A stretch of 64,000 bases of DNA from CAXPZW01 sp049594615 (GTDB lineage Bacteria > Bacteroidota > Bacteroidia > Flavobacteriales_D > Sanyastnellaceae). Positions 26,127-34,092 of this stretch are shown piece by piece; the stretch's first letter is position 1, and the number at the start of each line of letters is the position of its first letter. The stretch lies in NCBI GenBank assembly GCA_049594615.1, contig JBMYJR010000008.1, positions 1 through 64,000 of the forward strand, written 5' to 3'. A program made the position numbers and the translations under genes. A model generated the notes under the pieces. That model was not told the DNA's origin. It saw nothing but the letters and a program-made list of their open reading frames with translations, and made no database searches.

Positions 26127-27845
26127 TCAACCGTCCACCTGTTGGCTTAGATAGCGTTGCAACTTGAGCAAGAGCGACCCTGGATTGAAAGGCTTCATCT
26201 CAAAATCGTCGAAACCGCTGTCTTTCAGGCGGTCTGCGATCTGTGAGTAGCTCGTGGCCGAGAGCGCTACGATGGGCGTATTGCACCCGATTTTACGCAG
26301 AGCGCGGCTGGCTTCGAACCCATCCATGCCTGGCATGCGCAGGTCCATCAGGATCAGGTCAAACTCCTGCTTCTCACCCATTTCCAAAGCTTGAACACCA
26401 TCTTCAGCCAACGTGACGGTGATTCCTTGCACCTTCAGATACTGCTCAATCACCATGCGGTTGAGGGCATTGTCGTCTACCACCAGCACATGCCCTCCTT
26501 CAAAGTCAATAACTTGTATTTCCGCACCTTTGTCCCTCTTGGAAGGCACCTTGATGCGTATACAGGGGAGCGTGCATTCGAAAATGGTTTCGCCCCGTCG
26601 TGAGGATTTGAGTTCCAAGGTTCCGCCGAGATTCTCGGCAATCTGTCGCGAGATGGGGAGTCCCAGTCCGGTTCCGCCGTATCGAATGGATTTGGCACGC
26701 GAACCCTGATCAAACGCTTGGAAGATGCGTTCTTGTTGCTCTCCAGGAATGCCACAGCCCGAATCGGCCACTGTGATGGTCAGGGCACCCTCCGATCCGC
26801 TTGGAAAAGTGGTTTGAAGCTGCACACTCACCGAGCCGGTGTCCGTGAATTTCAGAGCGTTGGAGATCAGGTTGTTGACGATCTGTTCGAGGTACTTTTC
26901 ATCGATATACACGGCCACTTCGCCGTCCAAGCAGAGTACGTCTAGGTGTACCCCTTTGGCATCGGCTTGCGGGGCAAACTGTTGGATGATGCGTTCGCTG
27001 AAGTCGCGCATGATTATCTCCACGGGCTGCGGGTCCAGCCCTTGGTTCTCGATCTTACTGAAATCGAGGATGTCGTTGATCAAGCCAAGCATGTGTTTGC
27101 AGGCATGTTTGATGGCCTCCAGGCGTTCAGTGTCTTCTTGATGGGGTTCACGCAACATGAGATGCGACAGCCCATTGATGGCGTTGAGCGGTGTGCGCAG
27201 CTCGTGGCTGATGTGGGCGAGGAAATCTTGCTTGGCTTCGGCTTCTTCGCGCAAGGCTGTGCTCGCCTCGCGAAGTTGGTGCTGGTAGCGCTTGGAGACC
27301 GTCACCACACAATAGAGCTGGCTGAGCAAGAGGGCAATTACCGTCACCAAGCTGGCCATACGGAGTACAGGGATGATGGTCGCTTGCTCATCTGCAGTCC
27401 AAAAGACCACTTGAAAATCCACAAGCTGGAGGACCATGTACAGCACCAAGCTGAGTAACGAGAACGCCAGTGCAAGCCGTCGGTTTCGATCCAAGTCCAA
27501 GAGGATGAAAGAAAGGCCTGTTGTACACGCCAACATCACATCCGTTTGACCTTGGCATCCCACCAATCCACTGGCCACGAAAACGAAAATCTGCATCGTG
27601 AGGATGTGGATCAGTACCGCAATGTTCAGTGTTTGTACACGCATGAAGTACGCCGACACCCCATACGCAGGCAACGTCGCAATCGAAAGCCACATGATGG
27701 GCCACAGCTCCATATATGCCAGCAGGAAGACCCACACGGCGTGCGCAGAGGTGGAGCACACCAACAGGCGTTTACCCACTTGCAAGCGGGGGGCGTCTTC
27801 ACTTTGACGACGGTATTCGGATGGGTGCACGTGCAGGAAGGCCAT
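26127..27845 (-). CDS. Membrane hybrid sensor histidine kinase/response regulator
   Basis: 572 residues from ATG 27845. An N-terminal block of six or seven hydrophobic helices (about 30-185) has no extracellular sensor domain, then HisKA with phosphoacceptor His214 (FLAHISHELRTPLNAI), HATPase_c (N box NNLISNALKF, DSGCGIP, GTGLGLPIS) and a C-terminal receiver (VLVVDDNALNR; phospho-acceptor Asp501 in LILMD; Lys in EMKPF). A phosphorelay component lacking its own output domain; no response regulator gene is adjacent. The frame is open much further upstream but overlaps the lipoprotein gene at 28047, so those starts are rejected. Confidence 0.88.
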   Translation of the reverse strand: MAFLHVHPSEYRRQSEDAPRLQVGKRLLVCSTSAHAVWVFLLAYMELWPIMWLSIATLPAYGVSAYFMRVQTLNIAVLIHILTMQIFVFVASGLVGCQGQTDVMLACTTGLSFILLDLDRNRRLALAFSLLSLVLYMVLQLVDFQVVFWTADEQATIIPVLRMASLVTVIALLLSQLYCVVTVSKRYQHQLREASTALREEAEAKQDFLAHISHELRTPLNAINGLSHLMLREPHQEDTERLEAIKHACKHMLGLINDILDFSKIENQGLDPQPVEIIMRDFSERIIQQFAPQADAKGVHLDVLCLDGEVAVYIDEKYLEQIVNNLISNALKFTDTGSVSVQLQTTFPSGSEGALTITVADSGCGIPGEQQERIFQAFDQGSRAKSIRYGGTGLGLPISRQIAENLGGTLELKSSRRGETIFECTLPCIRIKVPSKRDKGAEIQVIDFEGGHVLVVDDNALNRMVIEQYLKVQGITVTLAEDGVQALEMGEKQEFDLILMDLRMPGMDGFEASRALRKIGCNTPIVALSATSYSQIADRLKDSGFDDFEMKPFNPGSLLLKLQRYLSQQVDG

Positions 27846-28046
27846 TCGTTGAACCAAAATACGTATGGTTTTAGATGTACTTCGGTCATCGGACTGACTC
27901 GCATGTAAGAATTGCCAACATTCTTTGTGCAGTCTTGGCGTGACTTGCTGTAAGTCGGTTGCGTCTGCACTGTGAACATCCATCGGACTCGGCCTGCAAA
28001 AGGGCCAGCCACAACCTTTAAATTGCACGCAAATCGCAACCCAATC

Positions 28047-28244
28047 ATGAAGCAATCGAAATTCACCCTGTTTGCAGCAGCTCTCCTGTTGGCTGCCGCT
28101 CCTGCCCTGCTCACCTCTTGCGGTGGCTCGGCCCACGATCACGGCAACCACAGCGAAGGTGCTGCCATGCACGATGATGACCACCACACCGACCAAGCCG
28201 AATCCGAAGGTGACACCGACCATGGCGGAGACACCACTGAATAG
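28047..28244 (+). CDS. Small acidic, His/Asp-rich lipoprotein
   Basis: 65 residues. Signal and lipobox MKQSKFTLFAAALLLAAAPALLTSCGG, leaving a mature part of about 40 residues dominated by His, Asp and Glu (HDHGNHSEGAAMHDDDHH). The composition suggests divalent-metal binding, which is an inference. It is divergent from the histidine kinase (201 bp between them) and is followed by a strong terminator. Confidence 0.72.
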   Translation: MKQSKFTLFAAALLLAAAPALLTSCGGSAHDHGNHSEGAAMHDDDHHTDQAESEGDTDHGGDTTE

Positions 28245-28326
28245 AGATCACCATGTAGGGCAAAGCCCAACTCGGCATGTTAGCGTCGATGTAAAGCTGA
28301 ACCAATAACCAAACTTACCATACACG

Positions 28327-28358
28327 AAAAAAGGCTGCCCTCGCGGGCGGCCTTTTTT
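28327..28358. terminator. Bidirectional terminator after the small lipoprotein gene
   Basis: AAGGCTGCCC (28331-28340) pairs with GGGCGGCCTT (28345-28354), with A residues on the left and T on the right; it can also end the convergent yceI-pirin transcript. The 147 bp between it and the pirin stop hold no gene I can support. Confidence 0.85.
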
Positions 28359-28505
28359 ATTCGTTGGTGTGCGGTGTGGTTAAACGCGCGCCAGATGTAA
28401 GTTCAAGTGCAATTTGACTTTGATTCTAATTTCCGAGCGCATGGGATCGATGGCCCGTGAGGGCTGGATTGTAGTTGCCTTCACGAATGAATTTAGTGGC
28501 GTGAT

Positions 28506-29372
28506 TTATCGAAGCGCCATAGGAACTTCCATGACCAGCATGTCGGTTCCGGGTTTGGCGGTGTATGAGATGGACTTGGTATCCCACACGCCATAACCGT
28601 CGCGTTTGCCAAGCATTTCCTGACCAACCGTAGCAGCACCCTCAATCATGAAAATGTACACCCCGTTCGCAGGGTCCTTCAAGGTGTAGGTGTTGCTGGT
28701 TTCTGCGTCAAAACGTCCGCGGTGGAACCACGCGTTTTGGTGGGCCCACACGCCCTGTTCATCGGGGTTGGGTGAGAGGATTTGCTGCATGCCGTCGGCA
28801 GCTGCAGGCAGGGTAATTTGGTCGTAACGGGGCTCCACATCGCGCTGGTTGGGGAATACCCAGATTTGTAAGAAGCGGGTCTCCTCCCCTTCGTTGCGGT
28901 TGTACTCGCTGTGGAACACACCGGTGCCTGCGCTCATGACTTGGATGTCGCCGGCTTTGATGGTGTGTTTGTTGCCCATGCTGTCTTGGTGCTCCAATGC
29001 ACCTGCAAGCGGCACAGAGATGATCTCCATGTTGTCGTGCGGATGCTGGGGAAATCCATGACCTCCTGCTACAATGTCGTCGTTCAACACGCGCAGCACA
29101 CCAAAATGCATGCGCTCGGGGTTGTGGTAGTTAGCAAAACTGAAGGTGTGGTGGCTGTCGAGCCATCCGTGGTTGGCGTGTCCGCGGGTGTGTGCGCGGT
29201 GCAATACCGATTTCATGGTCGTGATTTCTTCGTTGGGAATGTGGTTGTAGCCCACGCGTTCAGGCGATTGCTCTCCTGGATCCAAAGCAGTGTTGCCGGT
29301 TGCGGCTACCGAAGCTGCCGCTGCTGCGCCCAAACCCAGCAGTCCTTTTTTCAAAAAGTCTTTGCGATCCAT
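28506..29372 (-). CDS. Pirin family protein with an N-terminal export-like signal
   Basis: 288 residues. The first 25 residues, MDRKDFLKKGLLGLGAAAAA, look like a Tat signal with RK in place of RR, followed by an Ala-rich hydrophobic run. The rest is a pirin/YhhW-like bicupin: SHHTFSFANYHNPERMHFG, metal site FPQHPHDNMEI, and a second cupin with HQDSMGNKHTIKAGDIQVMSAGTG. Pirins bind Fe and some are quercetinases; most are cytosolic, so the leader is unusual. It begins 5 bp after the yceI stop, a two-gene operon. Confidence 0.86.
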   Translation of the reverse strand: MDRKDFLKKGLLGLGAAAAASVAATGNTALDPGEQSPERVGYNHIPNEEITTMKSVLHRAHTRGHANHGWLDSHHTFSFANYHNPERMHFGVLRVLNDDIVAGGHGFPQHPHDNMEIISVPLAGALEHQDSMGNKHTIKAGDIQVMSAGTGVFHSEYNRNEGEETRFLQIWVFPNQRDVEPRYDQITLPAAADGMQQILSPNPDEQGVWAHQNAWFHRGRFDAETSNTYTLKDPANGVYIFMIEGAATVGQEMLGKRDGYGVWDTKSISYTAKPGTDMLVMEVPMALR

Positions 29373-29377
29373 GGCCT

Positions 29378-29902
29378 TTAGGATGACTTCACTGGGGCGG
29401 TGACGGTGATGTTGACCTGCGACTTCTCTTGCTTCTTGCCAAAGACCCCAAAGTCACTGGTGAAAATGGACGTGTTGCCCACGAAGGTGCCGTTGTCAAA
29501 GGTGAAGTTCCAGGTAACGGGCAGGGTCTTGCCTTTCATGGTCAGGTCACCTTTCATCACGTATCCGGCGTTGGTTTTGTCAATGCTGGACGACTTGAAA
29601 GAAAGCTTGGGGTGGTTGTCCGCATCGAAGTAGGTGCCGGCTTGCAGGTGCTTGTTGCGCCCATTGATGCCCGTGTCAATGGTACTTACGTCCACCGTTC
29701 CAGAGATACTGGAAGCCGAAAGGTCCGTGGGATCAAACGTGATCTTGGCGTCCAATCCTGAGATGGAGCCGGTCACCTCCTCGTGTGGGAATGCGTAAGC
29801 CACGGTGGCTTCGTCCAGCTTGAGGGTGTATTCTTTAGGCGTGGCTGCATAGCCAATGGCGGCAGCTGCAGCAGTAGAAAGGAGAAGATTGCGGAGTTGC
29901 AT
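29378..29902 (-). CDS. YceI-family periplasmic lipid-binding protein
   Basis: 174 residues starting MQLRNLLLSTAAAAAIGYAA, a signal peptide. The mature chain has the YceI lipocalin-like features: DAKITFDPTDLSASSISG, INGRNKHLQAGTYFDADNHP and GDLTMKGKTLPVTWNF. Family members bind isoprenoid lipids in the periplasm. The start at 29902 is supported by the promoter: an in-frame ATG at 29926 lies inside the -7 box. First gene of the yceI-pirin operon. Confidence 0.92.
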   Translation of the reverse strand: MQLRNLLLSTAAAAAIGYAATPKEYTLKLDEATVAYAFPHEEVTGSISGLDAKITFDPTDLSASSISGTVDVSTIDTGINGRNKHLQAGTYFDADNHPKLSFKSSSIDKTNAGYVMKGDLTMKGKTLPVTWNFTFDNGTFVGNTSIFTSDFGVFGKKQEKSQVNITVTAPVKSS

Positions 29903-29923
29903 ATTGCTAACGTTTGTTGGCAA

Positions 29924-29931
29924 CAAATATA
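29924..29931 (-). promoter_or_regulatory. Predicted -7 box of the yceI-pirin operon
   Basis: Minus-strand TATATTTG, perfect consensus; a CAAA (TTTG on the minus strand) 23 bp further upstream is a loosely spaced -33 candidate. Leader about 15 nt. Confidence 0.6.
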
Positions 29932-30010
29932 AAGCGGTCTCAGTAATACTTGTTCAAAACAAATGTCAATTTCATCTACAAGATGTTCAGGCAGCGCAGA
30001 GCCACCTCTT

Positions 30011-30442
30011 TTACAGATGTCTAGGTTGATCGAGAGGCATTACGCCTTGCCCCTTCGCAGGCCACACAGACAAATAGGTGCGCAATTGATAGGTGTACCT
30101 CGGCCCATTCCAAGCCTCCTTCCCCACCCCGCCGAAGCCTTTCTAGCCGTATGTCAACATGCCTTTCACCCCACCCAATCCCGCCTCAAACCTGAAGGCG
30201 TTGACCCCGCTATTCTCGGTCCAGTACCAATTGGCGCTTACCCCGACGCCATGCGGAAGAATAAGTGCAATAACATTGAGCAAGGCACCCAGGTTAAATC
30301 CTTCGTTGAATTGGATGCGCGGCACAATGCCGAAGGAAGACTCACTGCGGAACATCTATGTGCCTTGCATGCGGCGAAAACGCTGGGCCAGCCCTGAACA
30401 AGCGCCCAACAGCAACGCTCCTGTGACCAGCAACAATTGCAA
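30011..30442 (-). pseudogene. Broken small lipoprotein-like gene with two in-frame amber codons
   Basis: Downstream of the SDR stop, one continuous minus-strand frame reads a lipoprotein-like start from TTG 30442 (LLLVTGALLLGACSG, lipobox LGAC), a TAG at 30356-30358, 70 codons beginning ATG at 30355 (FGIVPRIQFNEGFNLGALL, beta-strand-like), a second TAG at 30143-30145, another 43 codons and a TAA at 30011. Each TAG is followed in the same frame. The simplest reading is a decayed gene; independent short genes or chance are alternatives. It is the only content I can point to in the 553-bp stretch between the SDR stop and yceI. Confidence 0.35.
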
Positions 30443-30456
30443 GAGCCTAGTGCAGA

Positions 30457-31197
30457 TTACAGTGCGTGTTTTTCGCCATCGTGGTTGTAGAACCCCCCAA
30501 CTTCTAAATCGTGCATAGGCACCACCACATTGTTGTACATGTTCTCTACAGATTCCACCGGTTGGAGCGGTGCCTTTTGCCCACTCATACGCGTGGCCAC
30601 CCAACCTGGATTTACCACGACTGATGCAATGCCGTCCTCGGTCAATTCCAAGGCTGCGGCTTTGTTGAGCATCACCAAGGCTTGTTTGCTGCCGCTGTAT
30701 CCGTAGTGTCCGCCGCGTTCTTTGGCCGTGACCGACCCCAGCCATGAGCCGATGGAGATGGCCTTTTTGTCCTTCCCTGCACCGAGCAAGCTTCGGAAGT
30801 GTTTGAGCATAAGCACCGGACCTATACTGTTGATGCGGTAGCTTTTGAGGACCTCTTCGGGGTCGAGGACATCGAGATTGAAACTGCTTTGGAACACCGC
30901 ATCGTCGCCCACGTCTTTGGCGTTGTATCCCGCGTTGTTGACCAGAATATCCAAGCGACCAAACTGCACCCCAATGATGCGGGCGGCAGCTTCCATGTGC
31001 TTTTCGTTGGTCACATCCAGTCCAAGAGGCGTGACTTGGGTGGTGGCAAACCCGGCATTGATGGCCGCTTCTTCGGCCTTGACGATGTTGCGGGCGGTAA
31101 GGTAAACGTGGTAATCCTCCGACACCAGTTTGCGGACCCAGGCCGTGCCCAAGCCTCCAGCAGCGCCGGTGACCAGCGCAGTACGTTGTGCATGCAT
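30457..31197 (-). CDS. Short-chain dehydrogenase/reductase
   Basis: 246 residues. Rossmann-fold NAD(P)-dependent oxidoreductase: cofactor motif TGAAGGLGTAW (TGxxxGxG), NNAGYN, catalytic Ser in SIGSWLGS and YSGSK (YxxxK). Substrate unknown. The C-terminal VSVVVNPGWVATRMSGQ-like segment is typical of classical SDRs. It starts 24 bp after the alpha/beta hydrolase stop, and the two probably form one transcript. Confidence 0.93.
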   Translation of the reverse strand: MHAQRTALVTGAAGGLGTAWVRKLVSEDYHVYLTARNIVKAEEAAINAGFATTQVTPLGLDVTNEKHMEAAARIIGVQFGRLDILVNNAGYNAKDVGDDAVFQSSFNLDVLDPEEVLKSYRINSIGPVLMLKHFRSLLGAGKDKKAISIGSWLGSVTAKERGGHYGYSGSKQALVMLNKAAALELTEDGIASVVVNPGWVATRMSGQKAPLQPVESVENMYNNVVVPMHDLEVGGFYNHDGEKHAL

Positions 31198-31221
31198 GGT
31201 GCGAAGTTCGGAATCTCGGCG

Positions 31222-32037
31222 TTACGCCGCCTCCACTTGCAGGATGGATCGTGTGATGCGCTTGAGAAAGGCCAAAGCAGTGGCGTTGAAGAACTGCGGC
31301 TGCTCGATGCTGACCACGTGCCCGCATCCTGGGGCTACATCCAATTCGGTGTGGCGGTGGCGTTTGGCGTACAGTGCGGCCTGCTTGCCAAACAAGTGGT
31401 CCTGCCCTCCCATCACCAAAAGACGTGGTGTAGTGGTGGTGCGCATGAAGAGCATGTTGAGGTGATCGTCTAACCCGGTGTAGAGCTCGGTCCAGCGTTT
31501 GAAGGCAGGAATGCTGAGCGCCTGCGATTCACGTACAAACACATCACGGGACTTCTTGTGGTTCTTGCGCGGCAGTGCGATCCGAGCTGCCAATTTGTAG
31601 AAGGATCGGAAACCAATCAGTTTGGCCAACGCCAACGACGTGTTGGCAATGAAACGCAATTGGGGCGTCAGCTTGACAATCGCTCCCCCGAGTACCATGG
31701 ACAGCGTACGGCTCGGCTGCATGCGTTCCATGTCCATCACCAGAATGGATCCCAGCGAAAGCCCCACCAAATGCACCTGTTTGAGCCCTGCGGCATCCAC
31801 AGTAGCCCAAAGGGTATCGGCCAGTCCGTCCCAGGTGTATTCTTCAGACACAGCGGCTTTCCCGGCGTTGGCGCCGTGGTCAGGCAAATCGATCAGAAGC
31901 AGGTTGTATTGCGCTCCAAAGTCCTCCCGTTGGCGGCGCCAGGTGCGTGTACTCCCTCCTGCTCCGTGCACAAATACGGCCCATTCAAAGCTGGCGTTGT
32001 TTTCGATTTTCTCGAAGGAAAGTGGGGAGCGCGTCAT
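31222..32037 (-). CDS. Alpha/beta-fold hydrolase
   Basis: 271 residues. Oxyanion motif FVHGAGGSTRTW (HGxxG), nucleophile elbow GLSLGS, acid in VMGGQDHLFG and catalytic His in GCGHVVSIEQP. Likely an esterase, thioesterase or C-C hydrolase; substrate unknown. The start at ATG 32037 (MTRSPLSFEKIENN) is preferred; its ATG overlaps the TGA of a possible 64-codon ORF (ATGA). Followed by an SDR gene. Confidence 0.9.
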   Translation of the reverse strand: MTRSPLSFEKIENNASFEWAVFVHGAGGSTRTWRRQREDFGAQYNLLLIDLPDHGANAGKAAVSEEYTWDGLADTLWATVDAAGLKQVHLVGLSLGSILVMDMERMQPSRTLSMVLGGAIVKLTPQLRFIANTSLALAKLIGFRSFYKLAARIALPRKNHKKSRDVFVRESQALSIPAFKRWTELYTGLDDHLNMLFMRTTTTPRLLVMGGQDHLFGKQAALYAKRHRHTELDVAPGCGHVVSIEQPQFFNATALAFLKRITRSILQVEAA

Positions 32038-32228
32038 GGATGTAGAACAGAGATTGGGCTGGAGTGTTCGTCTTGCTTGGATTTGCAGAGGGAGCCATTC
32101 CAGCGGCAAGCCTGTGCGGGTATGTCCTTCCAATCTCGCCCCAATCGACCGCGGAATGCATGTTGCAATACATCCAACGCACAATCGAGGCGTTTTTGGC
32201 TGTATCGGTGCTGCAGTGGCTCAGGCAT
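32034..32228 (-). CDS. Possible 64-residue protein between zinc ribbon and hydrolase genes
   Basis: An ORF that begins 1 bp after the zinc-ribbon TGA and ends in an ATGA overlap with the hydrolase start, the geometry of a coupled operon gene. The sequence (MPEPLQHRYSQKRLDCALDV...) shows no motif I recognise and is not clearly protein-like. It may be a chance ORF in a spacer. Confidence 0.3.
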   Translation of the reverse strand: MPEPLQHRYSQKRLDCALDVLQHAFRGRLGRDWKDIPAQACRWNGSLCKSKQDEHSSPISVLHP

Positions 32229-32229
32229 G

Positions 32230-32391
32230 TCAGCGTTTGGCTTTGCGGAGTTTACGTTCGGTGTCTTGGGCCAGGGAAACCTGGGTCTGGCACTCGACGC
32301 AGCTGAAGGTGCCCCCTGAGAACAGGGTGGCTGGATCCAACGGGATAAGGGTGGAGCACTCCGGGCAAGGAATGGCGGGATTGGACTTCAT
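32230..32391 (-). CDS. 53-residue zinc-ribbon protein
   Basis: MKSNPAIPCPECSTLIPLDP, then a second knuckle CVECQT and a basic tail ERKLRKAKR. Two CxxC pairs 22 residues apart give one zinc-ribbon site, as in small DUF-type zinc-ribbon proteins or the N-terminal ribbon of MJ0042-like proteins. Role unknown; nucleic-acid or protein binding is usual for such ribbons. Codon pattern and Cys spacing make it convincing despite its size. It probably heads a run with the hydrolase and SDR. Confidence 0.72.
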   Translation of the reverse strand: MKSNPAIPCPECSTLIPLDPATLFSGGTFSCVECQTQVSLAQDTERKLRKAKR

Positions 32392-32476
32392 GGTGCCAAG
32401 GTCCGATTTTTACGCGTGTGCAATCCACCTCCCTCCCATCAGCCGATCATCAAATGCCCACCCAACCCACGTGGGA

Positions 32477-32514
32477 AAACGCGTATACCCGGGAATAAAA
32501 GGGTATACGCGTTT
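32477..32514. repeat. Perfect 14-bp inverted repeat with a 10-bp loop
   Basis: AAACGCGTATACCC (32477-32490) and GGGTATACGCGTTT (32501-32514). Lies between the stop of the SH3-like gene (32540) and the start of the zinc-ribbon gene (32391). It could terminate the former, but there is no long T tract on the minus strand; a protein-binding site is an alternative. Confidence 0.7.
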
Positions 32515-32539
32515 CTATGCGGACGGACTGCGCGCATGG

Positions 32540-33181
32540 CTAACAGCCTGCTGGGAAGTAGGCTGCGCTCAGTTTAAATCCTTCTGGCGTTCGCTGGACT
32601 TCCAGTTGCCGTCCAAACGCCAAGGAGGTGTAATTCATGTGCAGATAGGCCGATTCGTCATTCCAGAACACCTCCACCCACCAAGCGCCGTCCTTTTCAA
32701 TCACGTTGGCATCCCATGGCGCACCGGCGCAGTCCAAGAACGCGAAACTCACCACGTCCAACACGTTGCTCTGGTACCCTGGAGCACTGCGCAAGCGCAC
32801 CCCTTCTCCAACCACCAGGACTTGCCCCTCGGTCTCACCAGCCGCGGCATAAGCAGGGCCTACAAATACAGCGTGTTCTCCCCCGCGTTCGCGCAACCAG
32901 CCCATGCGGGTGCTGTGGAACAACTCCTTCCACAACTCGTCCTCGGGATGATTGGCGAGGTGGATCAACAACTCCGATTTGTCCTCGAAGTATGCGTCGT
33001 ATCCCATGCGCAGCGTTTCGGCCAGCAAAGGACCCAGCAAGGCAGTGTCTTTTTGTGCGGCCGCCAGGTGAAGTTGAGCATTGAAGGTGACCATGTCTAC
33101 ATCGAGGTGAGACTGGTCAAACTGACGCTGTGCGGCAAACGATCCGGACCACAGCAAAGCAAGAACAAGTAGGTGTTTCAT
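32540..33181 (-). CDS. Secreted protein with bacterial SH3-like domain
   Basis: 213 residues. Signal peptide MKHLLVLALLWSGSFAAQ. An alpha-helical middle (about 20-105) is followed by an SH3_3-like stretch, VLVVGEGVRLRSAPGYQSNV (about 118-137), and WWVEVFWNDESAYLHMNYTSL, the usual SH3b pattern of strands. Such domains bind peptidoglycan or other ligands in the envelope. The start at ATG 33181 is chosen because of the signal peptide. Not obviously in an operon. Confidence 0.75.
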   Translation of the reverse strand: MKHLLVLALLWSGSFAAQRQFDQSHLDVDMVTFNAQLHLAAAQKDTALLGPLLAETLRMGYDAYFEDKSELLIHLANHPEDELWKELFHSTRMGWLRERGGEHAVFVGPAYAAAGETEGQVLVVGEGVRLRSAPGYQSNVLDVVSFAFLDCAGAPWDANVIEKDGAWWVEVFWNDESAYLHMNYTSLAFGRQLEVQRTPEGFKLSAAYFPAGC

Positions 33182-33269
33182 GGCGTGTTTGTTTTTCCTG
33201 TACCGCTTCAAGTTGCGGACCAAACACGCGTGAATGCAATGTATTGGAGCAAGCGTTGCTACCTGTGCA

Positions 33270-33956
33270 TTATTCGATGGGCGCTGGGTAGTGGTGCATG
33301 ACGCCAAAGTCAAACGGGGTCCATACGCTCGCAGGCAAGCCGGCCTGCTTGAGCAGGTCATTGATCCAAGTGTTGCAGGTGAAAAAGCACGTGTACCGGT
33401 CTTCAGCCCGGTAGAATTGGTCGTTGTCATGGTAGCCAGGTTCGGCGAGTATTTGCACCCGGTTGTCCAGGTAGCTGAACTGACGTGCGACGCCTTCGGT
33501 GAGGATGGCGAGCTGTTTGGATGTACAGGTGATTTCATGCCAACCTTTGAGGCGGCGGTCGTAATGGGCCACGTGCATCAAGCTGGGGGTTGGCCACAGC
33601 AGTGCCTTGGCCGCCACACCGGTTTTGAAGTCTGCCCAGGTGCGGGTCTGAAGAAAGAATTCCGCATCGCCCCATCCGATGCCCACAAACCGGGTGCTGG
33701 GGGTGTGGATCACGCCCTTATCCAACACCGACTGCAGGTGCTCTTTTGGAAACACCAAATCCACATGCAGCCCATTGGTAACCACGTATACCGTGTGCGT
33801 GTCTCTGTCCGGTTCAACTGCAGTTCCCGTGGGGATGTAGGTCAGGATCAAGGCAATCATCAAATAAACCAGGACGGGGGCTAGCGCCAGTCGAAAAAAC
33901 CACTTGAGCAGCCACCTCAACCGCCTCCACCCCTGTGTGAGCAGCGACTCAGTCAT
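33270..33956 (-). CDS. TIGR02117/DUF2459 family membrane-anchored protein
   Basis: 228 residues. One hydrophobic helix (about 20-43) anchors the protein; the rest is extracytoplasmic. Conserved family segments: TNGLHVDLVFP, RFVGIGWGDAEFF, HYDRRLKGWHEI and CNTWINDLLKQAGLP with a late Cys and Asn. The Cys/His arrangement recalls NlpC/P60-type folds but function is not established. Last gene of the SIMPL-YiiX-channel group; a 47-codon ORF overlaps its start by 8 bp. Confidence 0.82.
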   Translation of the reverse strand: MTESLLTQGWRRLRWLLKWFFRLALAPVLVYLMIALILTYIPTGTAVEPDRDTHTVYVVTNGLHVDLVFPKEHLQSVLDKGVIHTPSTRFVGIGWGDAEFFLQTRTWADFKTGVAAKALLWPTPSLMHVAHYDRRLKGWHEITCTSKQLAILTEGVARQFSYLDNRVQILAEPGYHDNDQFYRAEDRYTCFFTCNTWINDLLKQAGLPASVWTPFDFGVMHHYPAPIE

Positions 33957-34092
33957 TGCCCATGAAATATTCGGCAGATGCGTATTTGCCTTGCATTTGG
34001 CATACCACGACCAACATCTCCCTCAGCGGGGCGCTTTGCACCAAGAATGCCGGCGCCAGACCCACCGCGATCATTGTGGCCAGCTCATGCAC
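33949..34092 (-). CDS. Possible 47-residue membrane-associated peptide
   Basis: GTG start at 34092 overlaps the channel gene stop (34085), and its TGA overlaps the start of the TIGR02117 gene by 8 bp. The product (HELATMIAVGLAPAFLVQSA ...) has one moderately hydrophobic stretch. The tight two-sided overlap suggests it may be translated as a coupling ORF, but there is no homology evidence from sequence alone. Confidence 0.35.
   Translation of the reverse strand: MHELATMIAVGLAPAFLVQSAPLREMLVVVCQMQGKYASAEYFMGND

Noticed and set aside
26311..26335. tRNA-like GTTCGA-containing stretch
   Set aside because: Part of the receiver-domain coding sequence; no cloverleaf. No tRNA gene was found in the window.
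27846..28223. N-terminal extension of the histidine kinase
   Set aside because: Would overlap the oppositely oriented lipoprotein gene and its promoter region, and the sequence is not membrane- or sensor-like.
29963..30397. 144-codon plus-strand ORF
   Set aside because: Proline- and arginine-rich, no signal or domain, antisense to the interrupted lipoprotein-like frame.
30356..31327. Long minus-strand frame of 323 codons overlapping the SDR
   Set aside because: It is the out-of-frame shadow of the SDR; only its last 29 codons, after the SDR stop, look like a lipoprotein signal and are treated separately.
31622..33172. 516-codon open frame on the plus strand
   Set aside because: Antisense to the hydrolase, zinc-ribbon and SH3-like genes; low-complexity composition rich in Arg, Ser and Cys, no domain.
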